A stretch of 64,000 nt of DNA from Bacillus sp. AZ43 (lineage in GTDB: Bacteria; Actinomycetota; Actinomycetes; Mycobacteriales; Geodermatophilaceae), in the NCBI GenBank assembly GCA_004570425.1, contig SPQJ01000002.1, forward strand, positions 62,001 to 126,000. Reading direction: 5' to 3'. The notes beneath the pieces were generated by a model. That model had not been told where the DNA came from and ran no database searches. It saw only the letters and a list, made by a program, of their open reading frames with translations. Both the position numbers and the translations under genes were made by a program. Position 1 is the first letter of the stretch; each line of letters opens with the position of its first letter. Positions 56,753 to 64,000 of the stretch are shown in pieces.

Positions 56753-58174
56753 GTGACGACCGCCACCGACGACCTCTGCGCCCGCCCGGCCACCGAGCTG
56801 GCCGCCCTGCTGCGCAACCGCGAGATCTCCGCCCGGGAACTGCTCGACGCGCACCTGGACCGGATCGAGCGGTTGGACCCCGTGGTGAACGCTGTCGTCA
56901 CCGTCGACGCCGACGGCGCCCGGGCCGCCGCGGACGCCGCCGACGCGGCGCTGGTGGCCGGGGACCCGGTCGGCGCGCTGCACGGCCTGCCGGTGGCGCA
57001 CAAGGACACGCACGCGACCGGCGGCATGCGGACGACGTGGGGCTCGCCGCTGCACGCCGACACCGTGCCGCTGCGCGACGAGCTCGTGGTCGCGCGGCTC
57101 CGCGCCGCCGGTGCCATCCGGGTGGGCAAGACCAACGTGCCCGAGTTCGCGGCCGGCTCGCACACCTTCAACCCGCTGTTCGGGGCGACCCACAACCCGT
57201 ACCGGCACGGGCTGTCGGCCGGCGGCTCGTCCGGCGGGGCGGCCGCGGCGCTGGCCGCGGGCTTCGTGCCGCTGGCCGAGGGCAGTGACATGGGCGGCTC
57301 CCTGCGCAACCCGGCAGCCTTCTGCAACGTCGTCGGCCTGCGCCCGACGCCCGGCCGGGTGCCGACCTGGCCGGCCCCCATGGCGTGGTCGCAGCTGTCG
57401 GTGCAGGGCCCGATGGGGCGCACCGTCGCCGACGTCGCCCTGCAGCTGTCGGTGCTGGCGGGCCCGGACCCGCGGGTGCCGATCGCGCTGTCCGACGACC
57501 CCGCCGGGTTCGCCGCTCCTCTGCCGGAGACGCTGGCCGGGCTGCGGGTGGCGTGGGCGCCGACCCTGGGCGGGCAGGTCACCGTCGACCCGGCGATCAC
57601 CGACGTGCTGGCGCCGTCCGTAGCGGTGTTCGAGTCGCTCGGCGCCACGGTGGAGGAGGCCTGCCCCGACCTCTCGGGCGCCGACGAGGTGTTCGGGACG
57701 CTGCGGGCCTGGCTGTTCGACGCTTCGTTCAGCGACCTGGCCCGGCGGCACCCGGACAAGGTGAAGGAGTCGATCCGCTGGAACGCCGAGCTGGGCGCGA
57801 AGCTCACCGGCGCCGACCTGGCCCGCGCCGAGCAGCTGCACACGAAGCTCTACGAGCGGATGGTCGCGTTCTTCGACACCTACGACGTACTGCTGGCGCC
57901 GACCACCCAGGTGCTGCCCTTCCCGGTGGAGATCGAGTACCCGACCGAGATCGCCGGGGTGCACCAGGAGAACTACCTGGAGTGGATGCGGTCCTGCACC
58001 GTCATCTCGGCGACCGGCTGCCCGGCGCTGTCGGTGCCGGGCGGCTTCACCCCGGACGGGCTGCCGGTGGGCCTGCAGGTCATCGGCGCCCCGCGCGCGG
58101 ACCGGCGGGTGCTCGAGGTCGGGCACGCCTTCGAGCAGGCCACCCGCTTCGGCGAGCGCCGTCCCGCCCTCTGA
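56753..58174 (+). CDS. Amidase-signature-family hydrolase
   Basis: 473 aa. Ser-cisSer-Lys triad: K84 in PVAHKDTHATGG, Ser159/160 in SAGGSSGGAAAALAAG and nucleophile S183 in GSDMGGSLRNPA. The R-x-A-G-A-I-R-V-G-K-T-N-V-P-E-F block is also standard. Not GatA-linked: no gatB/gatC adjoin it. Probably a general amidase; substrate unknown. GTG 56753, divergent from the helicase. Confidence 0.9.
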   Translation: MTTATDDLCARPATELAALLRNREISARELLDAHLDRIERLDPVVNAVVTVDADGARAAADAADAALVAGDPVGALHGLPVAHKDTHATGGMRTTWGSPLHADTVPLRDELVVARLRAAGAIRVGKTNVPEFAAGSHTFNPLFGATHNPYRHGLSAGGSSGGAAAALAAGFVPLAEGSDMGGSLRNPAAFCNVVGLRPTPGRVPTWPAPMAWSQLSVQGPMGRTVADVALQLSVLAGPDPRVPIALSDDPAGFAAPLPETLAGLRVAWAPTLGGQVTVDPAITDVLAPSVAVFESLGATVEEACPDLSGADEVFGTLRAWLFDASFSDLARRHPDKVKESIRWNAELGAKLTGADLARAEQLHTKLYERMVAFFDTYDVLLAPTTQVLPFPVEIEYPTEIAGVHQENYLEWMRSCTVISATGCPALSVPGGFTPDGLPVGLQVIGAPRADRRVLEVGHAFEQATRFGERRPAL

Positions 58175-58636
58175 CCGCCTCTACGGCTCTCTAGCGTGGG
58201 GGCTAGAGCACCTGAGACACGTTCAGAGAAGGCCTCGCGGGCGTCGACCAGACCGTCCTGCCGAGCCCGGTAGCGCAGCCGGGCCAGGAACTCGTCCTGG
58301 TGGACGTCGGCGCCCTCGCCGGGGAACCAGTCGTCAGGCACGCCACATGATCGCCTGCCCGATGAGCGCGGCACACGAACGACGCCCCGATCGTCCCCTC
58401 ATCCGCACGCGTGCTGATCGGTGTCACCAGATGTCGAAGGCCCCGACGCGTCCCGATGACCGCCCCCTGCACATCCGGGGGGCGATCTGGCCGTCGAGTG
58501 ACCGCCCTCGTCCGGAAGCAGGCGGTCAGCGCGCGTCGAGATCAGCAGCGGGCCGGTCACGCAGTCGCGGGATACCGGCTTGCGCCCGATCTCGTCGTCC
58601 CGTGTCGCGCCCTGCCCGGGGGAAGATCTCGCTCGG
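58175..58636. other. 462-bp intergenic region with hairpins and a possible DUF2267 remnant
   Basis: No full gene. CTCTAGC-GCTAGAG (58189-58208) may end the amidase transcript. CGCCCCC-GGGGGCG (58461-58484) and TGACCGCC-GGCGGTCA (58499-58528) are further perfect repeats and could form the end of the glutamate dehydrogenase mRNA. Codon bias is lost here. Minus-strand 58220-58343 encodes a fragment described separately. Confidence 0.5.
58220..58343 (-). pseudogene. Possible truncated DUF2267-like gene start
   Basis: From GTG near 58343 the frame reads PDDWFPGEGADVHQDEF then LARLRYRARQDGLVDAREAFSERV, whose second part resembles the first 25-30 residues of DUF2267 proteins (DEFLxRVRxRAxLxxREEA). 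After that the similarity is lost. Judged a remnant; weak. Confidence 0.25.
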
Positions 58637-61600
58637 TCACTTCTCGGCGGGGCGGGGGAGGCGGCGGGCCTGGCGGCGCCTGCGCAGCCCGCGAAGCGTG
58701 CGGACGGCCACCAGCATCTCGGCCAGCTCGTGCCGGTCGCCCGACGCGATGTCGGCCAGCTGCGCCGCGGAGCGCGCCTGGGTGGCGTCCCAGCCCTCGG
58801 CCCACGCCGCGACCAGCGCGTGCGGGTCGTCCTGGTCGGACCCGCGGGCGGTGAGCACGTCCTCGGTCAGCGACGACGTCTCCGAGGCGAGGTCGTCGCG
58901 CAACGAGGCGCGGGCCATCGACGGCCAGCGGCGGTCGCGGGGCAGCGCGGTGATCAGCTCCCGCAGCGGCACCAGGCCGAGCCGCTCCGAGATGCACTGC
59001 ATCACCTGCCCGGCCAGGGGCACCGGCGCCCCGGTCCGCTCCACGACGACGGCGAGGTCGAGCGCGGCCGGCATCAGCGGCGCGGCCGCGGCCTCGGCGG
59101 CCAGGTCGGCCGGCACCGCCGCCTCGCGCAGCCGGGCCACCCGGGCGGCGTACGCCTCGGCCTCCACGCCCAGCAGCCACGTCGGCAGCCCCGCCCGCAC
59201 GGCGGCGACCGGCTCGGCGAAGCGGTCCCGCACCTCGGCGATCGACGGTGCGGGATCGGCCACCAGGTCGGGCTGGCGCAGCAGCCAGCGCGTGGTGCGC
59301 TCGGCCAGGCGGGTCGCCTCGGTGCGCAGCTCGACCTGGGTGCTCGCCGGCACCTGGTTGTCCAGCGCTCCGACGGCGTCCCACAGCCGGTCGACGCCGA
59401 AGACCGCCCGGGCCACGGCGTGCGCCAGCACCACACGGTCCAGCGGCACCCCGGTCTCCTGCGCCAGCCGGAACAGCCCCGTGACGCCGGCGACGTTGAC
59501 CGCCCGGTTGGTCAGCGCCGTCGCGACGATCTCGCGGCGCAGCGGGTGCTCGGTGATCGCCTCGGGGAACCGCTCCCGCAGCCGGGTCGGGAAGTAGCGG
59601 GTGAGCAGCTCCTCGAGCGCAGGGTCGTCGGGCAGGTCGCTGCCGAGGACGACGTCACCGGTCTCGAGCTTGGCGTAGGCGAGCAGCACCGACAGCTCCG
59701 GGCTGGTCAGCGCCTGACCGTCGCGGCGCCGGTCGGCCAGCGCCCGGTCGTCCGGCAGCGCCTCGACGGCCCGGGCGAGCCGGCCGGAGCTCTCCAGCGA
59801 CCGCATGAACCGCTCGTGGGCGTCGAGCAGGCTGCGCGCGGAGGCCACCTCGGTGGCCAGGGTCGCGTTCTGGGCGTGGTTGTCGGCCAGGACGGCCTCG
59901 GCCACCTCGTCGGTCATCTCGCCGAGGAGCGCGGCGCGCCCCCGGGCGTCGAGCACGCCGGCCGCGACCTCGCGGTCCAGCGCGATCTTGATGTTGACCT
60001 CGTGGTCGGAGGTGTCGACGCCGGCCGAGTTGTCGATGGCGTCGGTGTTGACCCGCCCGCCGGCCAGGGCGTACTCGACGCGTCCGCGCTGGGTCAGGCC
60101 GAGGTTGCCGCCCTCGCCGACGACCTTCACGCGCAGCTGGCCGCCGTCCACCCGGACGGCGTCGTTCGCCTTGTCGCCGGCGTCGAGCGCGCTCTCGGTG
60201 GACGCCTTCACGTAGGTGCCGATGCCGCCGTTGAACAGCAGGTCGACCGGAGCCAGCAGGATGGCGCGGATCAGCTGGACGGGGGTGAGCGTCTCGACGC
60301 CGTCGTCCAGCCCGAGCGCGGCGCGCATCGGCCCGGAGACCGGGATCGCCTTCGCCGTCCGCGGCCACACGCCGCCGCCGGCGCTGATCCGGGACCGGTT
60401 GTAGTCGGCCCACGAGGAGCGCTGCAGCCCGAAGAGGCGCTTGCGCTCGGCGAAGGACGACGCCGCGTCCGGCGTGGGATCGACGAACACGTGCCGGTGG
60501 TCGAAGGCGGCGACGAGCCGGATGTGCTCCGACAGCAGCATGCCGTTGCCGAAGACGTCGCCGGACATGTCGCCGATCCCGACGACGGTGAAGTCCTGGC
60601 TCTGGACGTCGACGCCGAGCTCGCGGAAGTGGCGGGTCACCGACTCCCAGGCGCCGCGGGCGGTGATGCCCATGGCCTTGTGGTCGTAGCCGACCGACCC
60701 GCCCGAGGCGAAGGCGTCCCCGAGCCAGAACCCGCGCCCGACCGCCACCGAGTTGGCCAGGTCGGAGAAGGTCGCCGTCCCCTTGTCGGCCGCGACGACG
60801 AGGTAGGGGTCGTCGCCGTCGTGCCGGACCACCCGCTCCGGCGGGACGACCGTGCCGTCGACCAGGTTGTCGGTGAGCGACAGCAGCGCGCCGATGAACT
60901 CCTTGTAGCACTCCTGCCCGTGCGCCAGGACGGCGTCGCGCGAGGCGCCGTCCGGCGGGTTCTTGACGACGAAGCCGCCCTTGGCGCCGGTGGGCACGAT
61001 GACGGTGTTCTTCACCATCTGCGCCTTGACCAGCCCGAGGATCTCGGTGCGCAGGTCCTCGCGCCGGTCCGACCAGCGCAGCCCGCCGCGGGCGACCCTG
61101 CCGAACCGCAGGTGCACGCCCATGACGCGGGGCGAGCTCACCCACACCTCGTGCGCCGGCCGCGGCTCCGGCAGGTCGGGCACCGAGGCCGGGTCGAGCT
61201 TGAGCGCCAGCGGCCCACCGGCGTAGTACGTCGTCCGCTGGGTGGCCGTGACCGCGGCGAGCAGCGAGCCGAGCACCCGGTCGGCATCCAGCGAGGCGAC
61301 CTCGCCGATGGAGGCGCGCAGCGCCTCGACCAGCTCCTCCTGCCGCTTCGCCCGGCCGTTCACCCGGCCCGGGGAGAAGCGCGTCTCGAAGAGCAGCACC
61401 AGGCGGGCGACGACGTCCGGGTGGGCGGCCAGCGTCTGCTCGACGTAGGCCTGCCCGAAGGGCAGCCCCGCCTGGCGCAGCCACTGGACGTACGCGCGGA
61501 CGACGGTGACCTGCCGCCAGTTCAGGCCGGCGAGCAGCACCAGGGCGCCGAGCCCGTCGTCCTCGGCCTCGCCGCGCCAGACGGCGCCGACCGCCTCGGT

Positions 61601-63583
61601 GAAGCGCTCGGGCAGCGAACGCAGCAACGGCAGCTCGACCGCGGGGACGGCGACGCCGAAGTCGTAGATCCAGGTGGGCGGCGCGCCGATCCGGTCGATC
61701 TCGTAGGGCCGCTCGTCGACGACGTCGACACCCATGTTCTGCAGGACCGGCAGGACCTCCGAGAGCAGCAGCCGCTGGCCGACCCGGTAGATGGTCAGCC
61801 GGCGGTCGCCCGGTGTCGCGCCGCGCGGCGTCCACAGCCGCATCGACAGCTGCCCCTCGGCCAGCCCGTCGAGGCGGTCGAGGTCGTCGACGGCCTGCTC
61901 TGCCGTGAAGTCCTCCTGGTACGCGGCCGGGAACGCGTCGGCGACCCGCGCGAACACCTTCTCCGCGTCCGCGCCGTAGCGGGTGTGCAGCGCCTCGTTC
62001 AGCTCGTCGGTCCAGCTGCGGGCGGCCGCCGCCAGCTCGGCCTGGAGCACGTCGGCGTCGACGGCCACCAGCTTCGGGCTGCGCCCGCGCCCGACGGGGA
62101 CGCGGACGACGAAGTGCAGTCGGGCCAGGACCGACTCGGTGGAGCGGGCGGTGTACTCGATGCTCGTGCCGCCGAGCCGCTCGAGCAGCACCTGCTGCAT
62201 CGCCAGGCGGACCTCGGTGGTGTACCGGTCGCGCGGCAGGTAGACCAGCGCCGACCAGAACCGGCCGGTCGGGTCGCGGCGGAGGAACAGCCGGGTCTGC
62301 CGCCGCTCCTGCAGGTGGAGGACGGCGCTGGCGACCGGCAGCAGCTCGTCGGCGCCGACCTGCAGCAGCTCGTCGCGCGGGTAGGTCTCCAGGATCTCCA
62401 GGAGTTCCTTGCCGGTGTGGCTGTCGGCCGGCACGTCGGAGCGCTCCAGCACCTCGGTCACCCGCCGGCGCACCAGCGGCACGTCGAGGACGCTGCTCGT
62501 GTACGCGGTGGAGGGGAACAGCCCGACGAAGCGGTGCTGGCGCAGGCCGCCGCCGTCCGCCGGGACGTTGACCGTGACGAGGTCGAGCCAGGCCCGGCGG
62601 TGGACGGTCGACCGCACGTCGGCCTTGGTGACGGAGATCAGGTGCTGCGCCGGCAGGCTCGACGCCTCGGGCGTCCCGCCCGCGCCGGTGTCGCTGCGCA
62701 GGACCCCCAGCCCGCTGCCGGCGACGGCCCGGGCGGTCTGCCGGCCGCGGCTCTGCACCAGCTCGACGTCGCGCGCGCCGAGGAACACGAAGCTGCCGTC
62801 CGCGAGCCAGCGCAGCAGGGCCGCGGCCTCCGCGGGGTCGTCGGCCGGGTCCTCCGGGGACGACACCGCCGGGCGCGCCTCGAGCACGGCGGCCAGCTCC
62901 AGGACCCGGGCCCGCAGCCGCTCGGCGTCCTCGCAGACCGACCGGACGTCGTCGAGCACGGTGCGCAGGCCGGCGACCAGGTCGTCCGCGGCCTCGTCGT
63001 CCAGGGGCCCGTCGAGGACGACGGCCATCCACGACTCGCTGAGCGCGTCGGTGCCGCAGCCGGCCGCCAGGTCGCTGTCGCAGAAGGCCTTGATCCGCCC
63101 GCGCAGGTCGCGGCGGACGACCACCACGGGGTGCACGATGTGCGCCAGGGCGAAGCCCTGGCGGACGACCTCGGCGGTGACCGAGTCGACCAGGTACGGC
63201 ATGTCGTCGGTGACCAGCAGGACGATCGCCCGGCCGTCGGGGAGGGCCTGGACGTCGACGACGGCCGAGCCCGGCGGCCGGACCTCGGCGAAGCGCAGGT
63301 GGCCGACGGCGAGCGCGGCCAGGTCGGCCGGGTCCTGGCCGAGGACCTCCGCGGCCGGCTCGCTCCAGTAGTAGCGGCGCAGCAGCGACGGGAGGTCGTC
63401 GGGCGTGCAGCCCGCGGGCAGCGTGCCGGCGCCGGAGCGCGCCGCCTCCGCCGCGCGGTCGAGGAGCTGGCGTTTCTCGTCCCGGGCCGCCTCGAGGGCG
63501 GCGAGCTCGGTGAGGGAGCCCGTCGCGGAGCCGCCGTCCGGCGCGCGGAGCGCGGAGTCCGGGACGACGGTGGAGCTGGCCAT
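58637..63583 (-). CDS. gdh2: Large NAD-specific glutamate dehydrogenase (GDH-180 type)
   Basis: 1648 aa, oxidative deamination of glutamate to 2-oxoglutarate. The N-terminal 700 residues are the ACT-like regulatory region; the catalytic centre holds GGLRWSDRREDLRTEILGLVKAQMVKNTVIVPTGAKGGFVVK, then GDMSGDVFGNGM, NGGIGTYVKAS and VVGEGGNLGLTQRGRVEYA, all typical of Bac_GDH. The C-terminal 450 residues are the helical domain. ATG 63583 follows TAGCGT by eight bases, so it may be leaderless. In mycobacteria this enzyme is regulated by GarA. Confidence 0.95.
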   Translation of the reverse strand: MASSTVVPDSALRAPDGGSATGSLTELAALEAARDEKRQLLDRAAEAARSGAGTLPAGCTPDDLPSLLRRYYWSEPAAEVLGQDPADLAALAVGHLRFAEVRPPGSAVVDVQALPDGRAIVLLVTDDMPYLVDSVTAEVVRQGFALAHIVHPVVVVRRDLRGRIKAFCDSDLAAGCGTDALSESWMAVVLDGPLDDEAADDLVAGLRTVLDDVRSVCEDAERLRARVLELAAVLEARPAVSSPEDPADDPAEAAALLRWLADGSFVFLGARDVELVQSRGRQTARAVAGSGLGVLRSDTGAGGTPEASSLPAQHLISVTKADVRSTVHRRAWLDLVTVNVPADGGGLRQHRFVGLFPSTAYTSSVLDVPLVRRRVTEVLERSDVPADSHTGKELLEILETYPRDELLQVGADELLPVASAVLHLQERRQTRLFLRRDPTGRFWSALVYLPRDRYTTEVRLAMQQVLLERLGGTSIEYTARSTESVLARLHFVVRVPVGRGRSPKLVAVDADVLQAELAAAARSWTDELNEALHTRYGADAEKVFARVADAFPAAYQEDFTAEQAVDDLDRLDGLAEGQLSMRLWTPRGATPGDRRLTIYRVGQRLLLSEVLPVLQNMGVDVVDERPYEIDRIGAPPTWIYDFGVAVPAVELPLLRSLPERFTEAVGAVWRGEAEDDGLGALVLLAGLNWRQVTVVRAYVQWLRQAGLPFGQAYVEQTLAAHPDVVARLVLLFETRFSPGRVNGRAKRQEELVEALRASIGEVASLDADRVLGSLLAAVTATQRTTYYAGGPLALKLDPASVPDLPEPRPAHEVWVSSPRVMGVHLRFGRVARGGLRWSDRREDLRTEILGLVKAQMVKNTVIVPTGAKGGFVVKNPPDGASRDAVLAHGQECYKEFIGALLSLTDNLVDGTVVPPERVVRHDGDDPYLVVAADKGTATFSDLANSVAVGRGFWLGDAFASGGSVGYDHKAMGITARGAWESVTRHFRELGVDVQSQDFTVVGIGDMSGDVFGNGMLLSEHIRLVAAFDHRHVFVDPTPDAASSFAERKRLFGLQRSSWADYNRSRISAGGGVWPRTAKAIPVSGPMRAALGLDDGVETLTPVQLIRAILLAPVDLLFNGGIGTYVKASTESALDAGDKANDAVRVDGGQLRVKVVGEGGNLGLTQRGRVEYALAGGRVNTDAIDNSAGVDTSDHEVNIKIALDREVAAGVLDARGRAALLGEMTDEVAEAVLADNHAQNATLATEVASARSLLDAHERFMRSLESSGRLARAVEALPDDRALADRRRDGQALTSPELSVLLAYAKLETGDVVLGSDLPDDPALEELLTRYFPTRLRERFPEAITEHPLRREIVATALTNRAVNVAGVTGLFRLAQETGVPLDRVVLAHAVARAVFGVDRLWDAVGALDNQVPASTQVELRTEATRLAERTTRWLLRQPDLVADPAPSIAEVRDRFAEPVAAVRAGLPTWLLGVEAEAYAARVARLREAAVPADLAAEAAAAPLMPAALDLAVVVERTGAPVPLAGQVMQCISERLGLVPLRELITALPRDRRWPSMARASLRDDLASETSSLTEDVLTARGSDQDDPHALVAAWAEGWDATQARSAAQLADIASGDRHELAEMLVAVRTLRGLRRRRQARRLPRPAEK

Positions 63584-63591
63584 GTCAGTCC

Positions 63592-63597
63592 ACGCTA
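63592..63597 (-). promoter_or_regulatory. Probable -10 of the glutamate dehydrogenase gene
   Basis: TAGCGT on the minus strand, eight bases before ATG 63583, with no Shine-Dalgarno in between. Confidence 0.4.
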
Positions 63598-63676
63598 CTG
63601 CGATCCGCGCCACTTCTCATGGCGGCGCGCCCCGTCCGGAGGCCCGCGCGGAGCCCGCCGGTGGCGAGGGGGCCGG

Positions 63677-64000
63677 CTAGCGGTCGAGCAGCTGGTCGGC
63701 CACCCAGCCGGCGACGGCCAGGATGAGACCGCCGATGATCGCGGTGCCGATGCCGTCGATCTCGAGCCGGCTGGTGAGACCGGCCGTGAGCGCGAGCAGG
63801 GCCGCGTTGACCACCAGCAGGAACAGCCCGAGCGTGAGCAGCACGAACGGCAGGGAGAGCAGCCGCAGGATCGGGCCGACGATCGCGTTGACGACGCCGA
63901 AGATCAGCGCGATCCACAGGTAGGTGCCGTAGACGCCCAGCGGCCCGTCGGGGTTCTCCACGACCTCCAGCCCCGGCAGGACGTCGTACTTGGTCAGGCC
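63677..64000 (-). CDS. YvlD/phage-holin-family membrane protein (partial at right edge)
   Basis: The frame ends at 63677 and is open to 64000. Helices YLWIALIFGVVNAIVGPILRLLSLPFVLLTLGLFLLVVNAALLAL region and IGGLILAVAGWVADQLL match DUF360/YvlD proteins. Residues before the GTG at 63961 (GLTKYDVLPGLEV) continue the family sequence, so the true start lies outside the window; 63961 would cut the first helix. Function unknown; not evidence of a phage. Confidence 0.8.
   Translation of the reverse strand, partial: GLTKYDVLPGLEVVENPDGPLGVYGTYLWIALIFGVVNAIVGPILRLLSLPFVLLTLGLFLLVVNAALLALTAGLTSRLEIDGIGTAIIGGLILAVAGWVADQLLDR

Noticed and set aside
63677-64000. Prophage holin
   Set aside because: The holin-like domain belongs to the chromosomal YvlD family; no other phage gene is near.
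1-64000. tRNA, rRNA, CRISPR arrays and insertion sequences
   Set aside because: Looked for cloverleaf ends, regularly spaced repeats, transposase motifs (DDE, HUH) and terminal inverted repeats with target duplications; none was convincing.

Overview
The window is very GC-rich chromosomal DNA with strong G/C third-position bias, many GTG starts, TTAGG-type iron boxes, IDGMCGVY-type mycofactocin precursor, DUF3097, SigE-family sigma factor and LytR-CpsA-Psr genes. This points to an actinobacterium; a member of the Geodermatophilaceae (Blastococcus, Geodermatophilus, Modestobacter) is my best guess, as inference only. I saw no rRNA, tRNA, CRISPR array, insertion sequence or prophage.

Two themes dominate. 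(1) Molybdenum enzymes: a coxS-coxL-coxM-coxG operon for a form II CO-dehydrogenase-like molybdenum hydroxylase (1-4678, minus); its maturation genes 19 kb away (MoxR/CoxD ATPase, CoxE VWA protein, XdhC, MOSC protein; 23291-27141, minus); and a molybdate/molybdopterin block (moaA-moaD plus; Mop-domain regulator-modA-modB-modC-mocA-moaE minus; 31545-37635). (2) Mycofactocin: mftA, mftB and mftC (16170-17799, minus) diverge from mftR and mftD (17887-19848, plus), while mftE (12995) and a damaged mftF (8549-9789) lie further left among unrelated genes. An NDMA-dependent-type alcohol dehydrogenase (21397-22527), a family that co-occurs with mycofactocin, follows. A near-identical 15-bp palindrome sits in the mftA promoter and at the start of the mftD transcript and is a candidate MftR operator.

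Between these blocks: two drug-efflux-type MFS pumps (5801-8427), a nicotinamidase-like hydrolase and DUF4386 gene divergent from a TetR regulator with twin operators (9786-11868), an iron-box-controlled siderophore-binding lipoprotein (11928-12935), a GGDEF-EAL protein (14269-16104), a PRC-barrel/DUF2382 stress protein, DUF3097, an aldo-keto reductase and a third MFS protein (27218-31405).

The right half is more housekeeping: RecQ-like helicase, solitary carbamoyltransferase, DUF4383 membrane protein, acyl-CoA dehydrogenase, SigE-family sigma factor with a membrane-anchored partner, a NucA-type nuclease without signal peptide, two GNAT proteins, an LCP cell-wall ligase, acyl-ACP desaturase, exonuclease III, YaaA, a GAF/PAS/SpoIIE phosphatase, a DEAD-box helicase, an amidase, a 180-kDa NAD-glutamate dehydrogenase and a partial YvlD-type membrane protein at the right edge. 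Convergent pairs are separated by perfect hairpins or share CTAG stop tetranucleotides; several genes look leaderless (TANNNT six to eight bases before the start codon).

The observations most worth checking are the mftF lesion (about 50 codons plus frame missing), the split mycofactocin locus with its shared operator, three exact copies of a parS-like 14-mer, two copies of a 60-bp palindromic repeat in the molybdenum maturation operon, and a perfect hairpin that covers the DUF3097 start codon.
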